In this document: one piece after another, positions 11,270 to 22,060 of the stretch
How positions within the stretch are numbered: position 1 is the stretch's first letter
Layout: every line of letters starts with the position of its first letter
Assembly: GCA_030533445.1 (NCBI GenBank)
Contig: CM060068.1
Coordinates: 49,595,659 to 49,659,658 of the forward strand
Direction: 5' to 3'
Source of the DNA: Cyprinodon diabolis
Lineage: Eukaryota > Chordata > Actinopteri > Cyprinodontiformes > Cyprinodontidae
Length of the DNA: 64,000 nt
Made by a program: the position numbers and the translations under genes
Notes under the pieces: model-generated
Databases searched by the model: none
Told to the model about the DNA's origin: nothing
Seen by the model: the letters and a program-made list of their open reading frames with translations, nothing else

Positions 11270-11599
11270 GGATTCAGGTTTGGCTCTCTAGGGCAGGCAG
11301 GCAGGTAACAGGTTAAGCTCATCCAGAGCTTCAGACGAGAGACAGGATTCCTATGAGCGAGAAGACAGAGGCAGGTTAGAATTGGGTTTCTCTTAGAGAC
11401 AAAGATTCTAGTAGTTCAGAGGCTCAGGTTCGCTAACCAAACTTGGTCAAGACTGCGGCGTTGAAGGAAGGTCTGGGTGCTGATTATATAGGCAGGTCTC
11501 CTGATGGGCTGATGAACGTCAGCTGTGCTGGAGGGCTCCAGCTCAGGAGATCCGCAGCGCACTCTGCTGGAGAAGGTGGAGAATCTCCAGATCCCAACA
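11270..11599 (-). repeat. Truncated 5' LTR of the Gypsy element
   Basis: This stretch matches 7324-7645 of the 3' LTR at about 97% by eye, including the U3 start (CCCAACA as written). It stops abruptly at the gag junction. A 12-bp insertion near 11575 distinguishes it from the 3' LTR. Confidence 0.85.
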
Positions 11600-11604
11600 C
11601 TACC

Positions 11605-12066
11605 AGTGTCATGATTATCTGCTGCCGCTGCCCTCGGGGAAGAGGCTTGGAAGCATTGGATGCAGGTCCAGCAGATTCCACAACACTTTCTTTCCCACTG
11701 CCATTAGACTGCTGAATGTTTTGTAAAATGGGTTGTATTCTATTTTATAGTATTTATTATATTTTATGATTACAGAACAAAAAAATGCTATAACTGTAAA
11801 CGTACAGTCATATGTTTATATCACTGTTTTTATATACAGTATTTCCTTTAATTTTATTTTCCAAGGTTGCACTTTTAAAAAGGTGAAATTGTCCAGTGAG
11901 CTGTTTCCAAACGAAATTAATTTTTGTTTTACACAAAATGACAAATCTGTGTAAGTCTACTTCATGTCCTTCTATATCTACATGAGCAGAAATCCAGAAA
12001 ATTTTAATTAAACATTTCTTATTATGTAGCTGAAATAATAAGTGACAATAATAAATCTAATCTAAT
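11605..12066 (+). pseudogene. LINE 3' end
   Basis: Short plus-strand coding similarity SSRFHNTFFPTAIRLLN at about 11668-11717 matches the common C-terminus of fish LINE ORF2 proteins. An AT-rich 3' UTR follows and ends in AATAAATCTAATCTAAT, a tandem pentamer tail. No longer ORF survives. The first about 30 bp probably belong to the I/Nimb-like fragment split by the Gypsy element. Confidence 0.55.
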
Positions 12067-12642
12067 AGTTCTGGAGGAGATTCTCAGTCATCCAAGTGAT
12101 TCCAGAGAAGTTAAAAAGGAAGAACAGATCCACCCCTTAGTAATGGGGAGTCATTGAGGATTTTGTTAGCCTCAATACTGGTCTATGCCCCTGAAAGGGG
12201 AGTTCTCAGGGTCATTGTTGAGGCATAGATCAGAATCTCCTCCAAACAAGGCTTTTTGTCTGGTTGTGTGGAGGCTTTTAGGACCCAAATGCAGGGAGGA
12301 GTAATGGGTTTTTGGTGATTTAATGAAAGTCCAAGGGGAACAGAGGCAAAAATCAACATAAACAACACAAGAAACCAGCACTGAGTGAAGGCTCTGCTGC
12401 TCTTTTAAGTCCAGCACTCTGATGAGAAAGATTATCTTCACCTGTGTAGGCTACCCAGGTTCTCCACAAAGATCCTTTGTGGAAGAGATGCATAACTTCC
12501 GCTCACTCACACACAGGAACCCTGACACTTTATTGAGTTACTCCATAAAGCTTTAACACTAAGACTCAACACTCAACACTAAGCCAGACATTTTGAATTG
12601 AAAAAGCTTCCTAGATGAGAAGCGAAACATGTTCAAACTTGG
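12067..12642. repeat. Unclassified interspersed repeat, split by a solo LTR
   Basis: The flanks 12067-12256 and 12528-12642 contain GATTCTCAGTCATCCAAG and AAGCTTCCTAGATGAGAAGC. Both recur at 57262-57380 and 57570-57640, and a piece precedes the hAT element at about 13890. It is a dispersed fish repeat that I cannot classify. Confidence 0.5.
12257..12527 (-). repeat. Solo LTR, TGTC(A/T)GG...CCTGACA family
   Basis: A 271-bp unit with TGTCTGGTTGTG at the left and AACCCTGACA at the right. The flanks CTTTT and CTTTA are a 5-bp target duplication with one mismatch. It aligns along its length with 36154-36511, so the two are copies of one family. No internal coding region remains. Confidence 0.75.
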
Positions 12643-12706
12643 AAGCTAAGTAAGTAAGTAAAAAGTAAGTAAGTAAGTAACTAAGTCAGTCAGTCAGTCA
12701 GTCAGT
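12643..12706. repeat. (AAGT)n and (CAGT)n microsatellite
   Basis: Runs of TAAG units followed by CAGT units. They abut the 3' end of the Rex3 copy and may derive from its tandem-repeat tail. Confidence 0.75.
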
Positions 12707-13816
12707 CTTCTTTTGCTTATCCAGGGTGGGGTTCAGGGGTAGCAGCTTCAGTAGGGAGGCCCAGACATCCATCTCCCCAGCCACTTGGGCCAGCTCCTTT
12801 GGGGGAATCCCAAGGAGCTCCCAGGCCAGCTGAAAACCATGGTCCCTCCATCGTGTCCTGGGTCTCCCCCTGGGCCTCCTGCTGGTGGGACATGCCTGGA
12901 ACACCTCACATGGGAGACGTCCAGGAGGCATCCTAATCAGATGCCCGAGCCACCTCAACTGGCTCCCCTCGATGTGGAGAAGCAGCTGCTCTACTTTGAG
13001 TCCTCCCCGGATGACTGAGCTTCTCACCCTATCTCTAAGAAAGAGCCCAGACACACTACGGAGAAAACTCATTTCAGCCGCTTGTATGCAGGATCTCGTT
13101 CTTTCGGTCATGACCCAAAGCTCCTGACCATAGATGAGGGTAGGAACGTAGATCGACCGGTAAATCGAGAGCTTTGCTTTTTGGCTCAGCTCTCTGTTTA
13201 CCACAACAGACCGGTGCAGCGCACGCTTCAGAGCAGATGCCGCACCAATCCGCCTATCAATCTGTAATGTAAACTGGTTGGGCAAACTCCCATGCAGCCT
13301 CCAGAACCCTGCTGAGGGTGTAGAGCTGATCCAGTGTTCCACGGCCAGGACGAAAACCACACTGCTCTTCCTGAATCCAAGATTCGACTATCCAACAGAC
13401 CCTCCTTTCCAGAACCTCGCAATAGGCCTTACCAGTGAGGTGTAAGAGTGTGATTCCTCTATAGTTGGAACACACCCTCTGCTCCCCTTTTTTAAATAGA
13501 GGGACCACCACCCCAGTCTACCAATCCAGGCCCCTGATGTCCACGCCATGTTGCAGCGTTAACCAACACAGCCCCACAACATCTAGAGCCTTAAGGTACT
13601 CAGGGCGAATCTCATCCATCCCTGGAGCCCTGCCACCCAGGAGCTTTTTACCACATCAGTGACTTCAGCACCAGAGATGGGAGGACCCAAGCCGGAGCCC
13701 CCAGGCTCTGCTTCCTCAATGGAAGACGTGTTGGTGGGATTAAGGAGGTCATCGAAGTACTCCGTCCACTGAAATACGACGTCCCCAGTCGAGGTCAGCA
13801 GCACACCACCCCCCAC
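12707..13816 (-). pseudogene. Rex3 (RTE clade) LINE, 3' half, degenerate
   Basis: Minus-strand fragments include WREDSWIPSL-type regions decayed into FRPGRGTLDQLYTLSRV, then RSIYVPTLIYGQELWVMTER, FLRSVSGLFLRDRVRSSVI, RRPRGRPRTRWRDH and WASLLKLLPL. These are the RT thumb and C-terminus of the RTE-type fish LINE known as Rex3. The same C-terminus occurs at 47481-47822 with a (GATG)n tail. Multiple frameshifts (13228-13511, 13583-13816) show it is dead; the endonuclease end is missing. Confidence 0.8.
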
Positions 13817-13927
13817 TATAAAAAGTGTTGGTGCTGCACTGTTTCCCCCTCCTAAGAGGCCGAATTGTCGACCAGAATTGCTTCGAAGCCATACATGTTC
13901 GAAGTGGATTGTTTTTAACTTTTTAAC

Positions 13928-15380
13928 CAGTGTTGGGCAAGCTACTTGTCCAGTGTAGTGAGCTAAGCTATCAGTTACTCAACAGTAAATTAAGCTTCAC
14001 TACACCAAAGCTACCACCTAAAGAATTATAGCAAGCTAAGTTACACTAATGTGTTAACAGTAGTTTAACTACAGCAGAAGCTACTTAACGTTGTACCAAG
14101 ATAATGTCAATTCAAAATGAGTCTGATACACTGGTTAAAATATTTATTAAAGATCAGCCAATGACATAACACAGTGTAACATTGCTTTATGATCAGCATA
14201 ATAAAATAAAAACTGCAGTAATTACTAGTAGACAAACTAGTAAACAATCTGCTGTTATTAGAACCAAATGAAAGGTACTGTGTAGTGTTCTACACATGGA
14301 GACATGGCTGTGAGTTTGCATTCAATGGACATCTCTAGGGAAAACAAGACCCTACAAAAGGCATCTTATTTCTTTAGGGTCTCCCTTAGAGAAAACTTCT
14401 TCAGACCTCAATTAAACAGTCGATTCAAGTAACAAATGAAACTGTTTACAAAAGAAGGTGGAAAAATAAAGAAGCTAATTAAGTGATATATATACCTTTA
14501 TGTCTCACCATATAATTTAATTTCTACCTACATATTTATTCATTGTATTTTTTGGGGGAAATTAATTGTATGCTTATTTATTTATTGAGCATTTATTTAT
14601 TTATGTATTTATTTTTATATACGGGAGAGCTGTTCCTCCATACCTAAAAAATCTTATCTGTGCAAATAAGCCTTAAAACAGATTTATGTAAACATCCTGT
14701 CTGGTAAATTAGGCCATGAAAATACAACATGGAAGTTTCACTACTGCTCTCTAATGAGAATATCTTAGTGGCACTAATCAGTTTGAACTATCTGGAAAAT
14801 AAAGGCGCCAATAAAGTTAAAGCTGATATATTTTTCTCATTTTTATTTCAAAAAATTGACTGCAGTTGACTGTTTTAATGAGTGTTTGGCTATGTAAAAC
14901 AAATGGCTAGTCTTGGCCACATGAGCTCTCTATGGCCAAGAACCCAAATTTGAACACGTACTTTTTATCAGAGGATTCAACAAGTTTCATAATCTCTGAA
15001 GATAAGGCCAGTTGGCTTAGTTGGTGGTAGGGACAGTTGGCTGCTCTTCTCGCTCTGCTCCTGTCTCCTCCTTCATCCTCTGTGTGTGACTCTGTGTGTC
15101 GTTCTTTGAGTTCCACTGCAGTGCGCATGTTTCATAGATACAGACAGGAGAGGCAGAATAGAGGCTCATGCATGAATGTCCAACGAATAACTCTGATTGT
15201 TGTTTCAAAAATAGAAAACCTGGTTTCATTTCTTAGTTTTGCCCCCGATTTTGTAGCGTTTGTGGACGCTACGTCGCTACTTGATAAAAATAATAACGTC
15301 ACTACAGGAAAGTTGCTTGAAAAAATAAAGCAGCGGCGCTACGGTCAAGCTACATGTAGCGGTGCTGCTGCCCATCACTG
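13928..15380. mobile_element. Non-autonomous hAT DNA transposon
   Basis: The 1,453-bp element has inverted ends CAGTGTTGGGCA and TGCCCATCACTG. A perfect 8-bp target duplication TTTTTAAC lies at 13920-13927 and 15381-15388. The 8-bp duplication and CAGTG termini fit the hAT superfamily. The interior is AT-rich with only short random ORFs and no transposase, so it would need enzyme in trans. It lies in the dispersed repeat also seen at 57.6 kb. Confidence 0.88.
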
Positions 15381-15388
15381 TTTTTAAC

Positions 15389-15879
15389 TATTTTTTTTTG
15401 TTTTTAATTTGTTTTTAACTTATTTAAAAATATACCAGATGTTATATTTAATAATTCAGCTTGACCATCTGATGCAGTTATATTTTATTTTCTTTGCTAT
15501 TATCATCAAGCAACCATAATGCTAATATAATGGCAATTAATTAAACAGTAAAAACTGATAGATGATCCATTGTTCATTTAATCACGACTTTATCATGTGG
15601 GATAATCACATCTGCTGCTGTTCTGCCACTATTTGGCTCTTTATACTATCTTTAAATCTTCCCAAAAAAATTATTATAATTAACCTATTTTGGAGTCTTT
15701 GCCTTTTTTATTTATTTTTTTTTTATATTTATTTTTATTGCAGCCAAAAAAGGAAATAAAACAAAACAAAGATATATATGTACATATATACATACATACA
15801 AGCATAGGCCTACATATAAAAATATATATTCACATATATGTACATACACGATGTGCCTCTTGCTGTGATCACACACAGA
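15389..15879. other. AT-rich spacer, no gene seen
   Basis: AT-rich DNA with T-runs and a TATATACATA-like low-complexity stretch at 15770-15850. No ORF, splice pattern or repeat boundary could be supported. Confidence 0.5.
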
Positions 15880-18040
15880 TCTATACAATCAGTACCATAT
15901 TAACAAAGCATCGCACCGAAGTAAAAATTCCTAAATTACAGTCCAGCAGTTGCAGACCCCTGTTTTTTTTATTCCAAACAAGAAAAAGGGAAAAGATAAA
16001 AAAAAAGAAAACACACAAAAAAATCAAATAAAATACAAACATTTTCTTTTTTTTTCTCTCTTTTTTTTCAAATAATATAACCAATATAAACATATCCATA
16101 ACATCCAAGTGATGTAGATAAGCCTCGACTCTGACTCAGTTAGGAGCTGTAAATTCGCCCAAACACCGTCTATGGCCAAGGCTCATTAAGAGCGAATAGG
16201 GCTCAATCAGAAATCAAAGTCTGAACGTATTTCTTCGTGTCCTCGGCCTCAGTTATCTCCTTAACAGCACCAGTGTGCGTAATGCGCAGCCGCGCTGGGT
16301 AGAAGAGTCCATACCTGATACCTTCTATGCCACGAAGTAGCCCTTTTCACCTCGTTAAAAGCTGCTCGAGCCCGGGCGACCTTAGCAGTGTGATCTGGAA
16401 AGATCGATATATTCCCGGCATCGGTTTTGATCCGCTGGCGCTTCCTCGCACGCCGCAAAATATCCAGACAGTCATTGTAATAGTGGAGCCTGCACACAAT
16501 TACCCGCGGACGTTTGCCCGGTTTGGGCTTCGGTTGAAGAGTGCGATGAGACCAATCCACCAGCGGTTCGTTTTCCAGGCCGAGCGCTTCCTTCAGTAAT
16601 GCAGCTACAGCAGTAGGTGAACAGGAGCCAGCGCCCTCAGTCACGCCGATGATCCTAATGTTGTTGCGGCGCGATCTTGACTCCAAGTTCTCACACTTAT
16701 CTTACAACATGGTGACCTTAGCTTTAAGCTGCTCCAGAGTGGTTTTCATACCGATAATGTCATCAGAACAACCAGTGAGCGCCTCCTCCACATCCCCCAC
16801 CATAGCCTACTTTTAAGACTAGGCTTAAAACTTTCCTTTTTGATAAAGCTTATAGTTAGGGTGGCTCAGGTTATCCTGAGCTCTCTCTCTATAGTTATGC
16901 TGCTATAGGCTTAGACTGCTGGAGGACATAGGGACCCCCATTTCATCATTCTGCTTCATTCTCTCTCTGTTCTCCTATTCTGCAGAATCTGTTTGTTCAA
17001 TCTCTAACCTTCTGCTCTCTCTGCTTTTCCTCAGAGTAGCTTTGCCTCGTCTGTTCCTGTTTGGCTGTGACGTCATCCAGGAAAGAAACATCAGCTGTGC
17101 TGCTTCCATCAACACCCTTGTTTGTACATGTTGGAGATCGGCCTGTCTTCCAGTGTGGTCCTGTTTCTCTGGCCGTGGCTGGGTGGATGTGCTCTCTTCA
17201 TCCTCTGGCATGGGAGCTGCCTTGGAGCTCGTCTGCCTGGCTGTGTGTTTCCTGGACGGCGCCGCCTTTTACAGCTGCTTTTTGTATCTCTGCTTCTGTC
17301 TCCTTGAACCCCAGTGGGCCTCAGCAGATGGCCGCTCACACTGAGCCTGGTTCTGCTGGAGGTTTCTTCCTGTTAAAAGGGAGTTTTTCCTCTCCACTGT
17401 CGCTACAAGCATGCTTAGTGTGAGGGATTGTATTTGAGTCAATGAGTCAATGCAATCAACTGGTTTTCCTTAGATAGAAAAATTTGTATCAATTTAACTG
17501 TATGATCTGGTTGAACTGTAAAGTGCCTTGAGATGACATGTGTTGTGAATTTGGCGCTATATAAATAAACTGAATTGAATTGAATTGAATAGCCGTTAGC
17601 TTAACCAGCTTAGCATCAGCAGCAGCATAGTCACTTGCTAGCTGCGTTTTCCTGGGTTGCACCTCAGCTTTATTGGATGACAACGCATCACTAAGGACCT
17701 CTTGAACCTCTTTCCTAATAAAGCCGCCAATGTCTTCATTCAAAGAGGACAGTAATTCGAGCTGAAGGGAATCGACGTCCGGGTTCGTCTGAATCGGAGC
17801 AGTTCCGCTGCAGGGGTCTGGCGGCACCAGAGAAGATGAGGCCTGTGAGCAAGACTAGCTGCGTCTGAATAGTACGAGATTTTCCCCTTCCTGACATTGC
17901 CACTCGATACAAAAATAGGAAAACAGGACCGGAGAGCAAAAAAGCAAATACCAGAGACTTGATTTACACTGAAAAGCACAGTTGAACAAGAATTATAAAC
18001 GAAATTGTCAGGAGCTATCGCCACTCACGTCCTACTCCAT
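15880..18040 (-). pseudogene. Tx1/L1-type ORF1 gene split by an L2 tail
   Basis: Minus strand: the N-terminus begins near 17897 (MSGRGKSRTIQTQ), continues through a coiled-coil-like stretch (LQLELLSSLNEDI, FIRKEVQEVL) to 17595, and resumes at 16807 with MKTTLEQLKAKVTML. After an in-frame TAA comes DKCENLESRSRRNNIRIIGV, an RRM-like core (PRVIVCRLHYYNDCLDIL, ISIFPDHTA) and a C-terminal domain ending near 16207. This is the RNA-binding ORF1p of fish Tx1/L1 LINEs. The 781-bp L2 insertion, the nonsense codon and an indel near 16320 inactivate it. 15880-16200 is A-rich downstream sequence. Confidence 0.8.
16808..17588 (+). mobile_element. 5'-truncated L2 LINE 3' end
   Basis: The sequence begins in the last codons of L2 ORF2 (matching the complement of about 830 downward) and ends in the (TTGAA)n tail. 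A 6-bp target duplication ATAGCC lies at 16802-16807 and 17589-17594. It interrupts the ORF1 gene above. It reaches the same 3' terminus as the full-length L2 at 62. Confidence 0.9.
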
Positions 18041-18099
18041 TAACTGCTCAACAGCGCCCTATTTGCCTTTTTAATGAATTCCCCCAATTGCAGATCAAC

Positions 18100-18960
18100 T
18101 TCTCATGTGAAAAATAACTGTGGTGGGATTGGTGACTGTGGAACTGTAAAACTGAACTGGAACTGAGTCAAACCAATTTTGTCCTCCATCCAGAGCTATT
18201 ATAAACAAATTTATGATTTTCCCAACAGTCCTGCAGCACAGCCTTAGTTGGATGATTATATTATGGCTCTGTAGATTCACCCAATACACATACATTAGCT
18301 TCAGTCTCCTTAACCTTGAAGATGCTCACCAGTTTCAATGTGTAAAGCAGCTAAAGGAGATGATCTGAAAGCTCCACAACATATTCGTAACCCTTGTGTT
18401 TGTTCCCTATCAAGTTTTCTGAAATGACTGTCAGCAGCTGTCATATTTGCTATACAGTCCTAATCCAGGGAAGATCTCATGAGAGTCTGATAAACTCCCA
18501 ACAGTGCACTTCTTGAAGCTCCCAATTCCTGTCCAGAAAGACATCTCAACAAAATATTCACTTTTTACATTTATTTTCAACTTATTCTATTTGCTGTTTC
18601 CAAGTGAATTTATCATCAAAGATGACACCTAAAAACTTCCCTTTATTTACTTGTTGAAGCCTCTAATTATAAAAATTTAAATGAACTTCCTAATGTCTGC
18701 TAGAAAATAAAATAACTTGGGACATTGAAAATGACATTTAAAATCCTCGTTTATCTACCCTTCAAAATGGCATATTGCATCTTTTTCTGCAAATACAGAA
18801 GATAATGTCCTCCAGATCCCCATCATCTGCAAATAAAGATTTCCCTATATAACCATCTACCTCATCAAAAATGTCATTTATCATCATATTAAAAAGAATG
18901 GGGGTACAAACACACACACATTTAATTTCACATTTAGTCCGGTTTATAAGGCTAATATAA
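18100..18960 (-). pseudogene. I/Nimb-like LINE reverse transcriptase fragment
   Basis: Reading the minus strand from 18950 gives PILFNMMINDIFDEV then KSLFADDGDL, a reverse transcriptase with the FADDG variant found in I/Nimb-type LINEs. GKFLGVIFDDKFTWKQQI follows at about 18610-18660 and decaying sequence continues to about 18100. Many stops are present. It may belong to the same family as the fragment at 6550. Confidence 0.65.
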
Positions 18961-19037
18961 GTTATGATGCGTTATTTAAAGAGTTTGACCTGAGTGATCT
19001 ATTTTCAGGAAAAGAACCAGAGAGATAGAATGTCAAG

Positions 19038-19592
19038 GTTTAACAGCTATGACTCCATCCTGGAGAGAAATATCAGCTGTGCTGCTGCCATCAACACCTT
19101 TGTTTCTAGATGTTGGAGCTTGGCCTGTTTTCCAGTGTAGTCCTGTTTCTCTGACCGTGACTAACTGAATGTGCTCTCTTCATCCTCTGACATGGGAGCT
19201 GGCTCCGAGCTCGTCTGCCTGGCTGTGTGTTTCCTGGACGGAGCCGCCTTTGGAGCTGGTTGACAGTTGCCTTTTGTATCTATGCTTCTTTTTCTATGTC
19301 TGCTTCTGTCTCCTTGAACCCCAGTGGGCCTCAGCAGATGGCCGCTCACACTGAGCCTGGTTCTGCTGGAGGTTTCTTCCTCTTCAAAGGTAGTTTTTCC
19401 TCTCCACTGTCGCTACAAGCATGCTTAGTGTGAGGGATTGCTGAAGAGTCAATAAGTTGATGCAATCAACTGGTTTTTCTTAGATAGAAAACTTTGAATC
19501 AATCTGACTGGATGATCTGGTGAGCTGGAAAGTGACCTGAGATGATGTGTTGTGAATTGGCGCTATAGAAATAAACTGAATTGAATTGAATT
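19038..19592 (+). mobile_element. Diverged 5'-truncated L2 3' end
   Basis: This region aligns with 17055-17588 with many substitutions and a small insertion near 19255, and ends in GAATTGAATTGAATTC. It is older than the copy at 16808. Confidence 0.85.
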
Positions 19593-20556
19593 CATCATTA
19601 GTGGCAGCTCAGCACCATCACATCTTTTCTCAGTCCTTGAACTTTTTTAAGTTCTTTATTTTTCTTCTTTAATCGGTGGCAACGTTACAGAGTCCATCAC
19701 TGGCATGCCATAAATGCAAGGTCTAATACGGCACTGTAAGGTTTTTGTCTTTACACTCAAACTTTCAGGGACGGACATCATCTAGAATCACTATCTGAGT
19801 AAAAACATGATGTTTACAATCAGTTTGCTGAAGTTGGGCCTTGTTTCCATGAAAGCATATTGCAGCAGATATTCACTTGCTTTATTCTCTAAATTTGCTC
19901 AAGATGTTTATCTATGACCTCTTTTCTATGGTTTTGGAGGAACATCACTGCTGTTGTTATTTCTTTTGCACTCATAAACATGCATCTTTATCAGCCCTCC
20001 TCTTCCAAACGTCTCATCTTAAGGTTCAGATGTCCATAATTCAAAAAAATTCAGAAATAAAAAGAAGCAACAGATTTGCCATTTTCATCACATGACCTTG
20101 TATTTGGACAGAAATGATTGATGTTGTTTCTCCCTTTTTGCTCCCTCAAGTGCAAAGCTATCACAATCAGCAGCCAGCAAACATGTCAGAGCTGGATGTC
20201 TGATGTTTGGAGCTGGAGGTCATAATGATGATGGACAAGCACATATTCAAGAGGTCAGAGCTGCATGCAAGCCTTCGCATGCTGCATGCCTGAGATATTC
20301 CTATCCTATAGATAGATGGATACTAGGCTTCACAGCTGAGCCTGAAAGATATTTGATTACAGACCTTGATAGAGAGCCAGATCGTCCAAATAGTTAGAAT
20401 GATTGAAATAAGCTAAATTAAACTAAAACAGGGGTTATTTTGGCAGAAAGTTTTACTTTAGAAAAACACAGATCAAAGGTCACATGTCCATAAATAAAAC
20501 TTTTATAAATGCTGAGTAAAAGAGGAAAAACAACAACTCATTTTTTAAAACAAAAC
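19593..20556. other. Unassigned DNA, no gene seen
   Basis: About 960 bp with no ORF over 80 codons of recognisable content, no terminal repeats and no convincing exon. Nothing can be supported. Confidence 0.4.
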
Positions 20557-21265
20557 TGTTGGGATCTGGGGATGTACCATCCTTCTCCAGCAGAGTGCGC
20601 CGTGGGTCTCCTGGGCTGGAGCCCTCCAGCACACCTGGAGCTCGTCAGCTGATCAGGAGACCTTCCCTACTTAAGCAGCTGCCAGACATTCCTTCAACGC
20701 CGCAGTGTTGACCTAGTTTGGTTGCAAACCTGAGCCTCTGTTACCTGAATGAATCTTTGTTATCTCAAGAGAGAAACCTGATTCTAATCTGCCTCTGTCT
20801 TTGCTCACAGGAAACCTGTCTCAAGTCTGAAGCTCTGGATGAGCTTAACCTGCCTGCCAGCCCTGTTGAGCCAAACCTGAAGATTCCAATCTGGATTTCT
20901 CCTGCTGCTCTCAGAGAAGAGCTGGAACCTCTGATCAAGGTCTGCCATTCATAGTCAGAAGCTAGACACTGCTGCTTGTGCACTCAGCTGAACCAACAGT
21001 CTCTGGACCCAACGGTTCCCTCTCTCACAAGTAAAGCCTGGACTTCTTCAATTTAGACTCTGAATTATCTAAAGACTTATTAATCATTTGACTGCCTGGC
21101 TAATCAAACTGTCCGTCTCTGCAGACAACTGTGAACCCAACCCGGACCAGTACCAGAACCCGTTCATGTTTTTGTGTGAAAACCTTTCTCAATAAACTCT
21201 GTTAAACTTTTACTCAGCCTCTGTTGTGTTCTGCATGTGGGTTTAACCTTAAACCAATCATGACA
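20557..21265 (+). repeat. Solo LTR of the 6934 Gypsy family
   Basis: A 709-bp LTR from TGTTGGGATCTGG to CAATCATGACA. A perfect target duplication AAAAC lies at 20552-20556 and 21266-21270. It is the reverse complement orientation of 6934-7645 and similar throughout (CTTCAACGCCGCAGT, AATAAACTCTG poly(A) signal at about 21193, TTCTGCATGTGGGTT). It was left by recombination between two LTRs of a full element. Confidence 0.9.
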
Positions 21266-21270
21266 AAAAC

Positions 21271-22060
21271 TAGTTAGACTTTAGACTTTATTTGTCCCAA
21301 AGGGGAGATTCTTTTCCACACACACAGAGCTTTTTTACACAAGACATAAAAAAAGACACCACAGTAAACACCAACACCAGCAAAAGTACAAGGCATGATA
21401 CGAGACATGATACACTCAACGGGGCCTGTTGTTTAAAAAGGTGATGTCTGAAGGGATCAGGCTCCTGCCAAAACGGGCCCTTCTACACCTGAGTGCCCTG
21501 TACCTCCGTCCAGAGGGGAGGGGTATGAGGGGTCCTGTAGTGGGTGAGGGGGGTCTCGTTCTATGGAGAGTGAAAAGCATCCAATGGCCTGTTGGTTTGT
21601 GTCTGTGAGGTTGGGTGTGGGGAGTCCAATGATTTTAGCAGCTGTGTGTGTGACCTTTGTGAGTTTGGTTTTGTTTTTAACAGCGAGAAGATTAAAGAAA
21701 CAAGTAGAGCAGTATAATAGGATGGGCTGAATAATTGATTTGTACAGAAGTAATAACAGATGTGGTGAAACATAGAGTCCTTTGAGGTTCCGGATTATGT
21801 AGAGTCATTGTTGGCTTCTTTTATGAATGTCTGTCATGTGATGGTCAAATGTGAGTGAGCTGTCGATTGTTACACCAAGATATTTGAAGCTGTTCACTGT
21901 TTCCACTGATTGATTATTTATATGAATTGGTTGCTGTGGTCCAGGGGGGTTGAATATGAGTTCCTTTGTTTTACTGACATTGAGGTGCAGATGGTTGTCT
22001 GTGCACCATTGGGTGAAGTAAGTGATGTTGTCTGCATAGTTTTGTACAATTTTTCCTGTG
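21271..22060 (-). pseudogene. LINE reverse transcriptase C-terminal half
   Basis: Minus strand from 22060: NYADNITYFTQWCTDNHLHL, FKYLGVTIDSSLTFDHHM, then RNLKGLYVSPHLLLLLYKS and LPTPNLTDTNQQA, ending in a tail with AAAGTCTAAAGTCTAA. The arrangement is that of fish LINEs downstream of the RT active site. Frameshifts lie at about 21460 and 21810. The clade is uncertain. Confidence 0.65.

Larger units (their letters stand above)
6934..11599 (-). mobile_element. Gypsy LTR retrotransposon (chromodomain type), internally deleted
   Basis: The element lies on the minus strand and is bounded by TGTCATGG and CCCAACA ends. A perfect 5-bp target duplication CTACC lies at 6929-6933 and 11600-11604. The 3' LTR is complete; a purine-rich tract (GAGAGGGGGG on the minus strand) adjoins it. 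Gag knuckle, protease, RT, RNase H and integrase-chromodomain follow the standard Gypsy order. The 5' LTR keeps only its first 330 bp and is joined directly to the end of gag, so U5, the primer site and most of gag are gone. Stops and frameshifts in pol make it non-autonomous. Confidence 0.92.
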
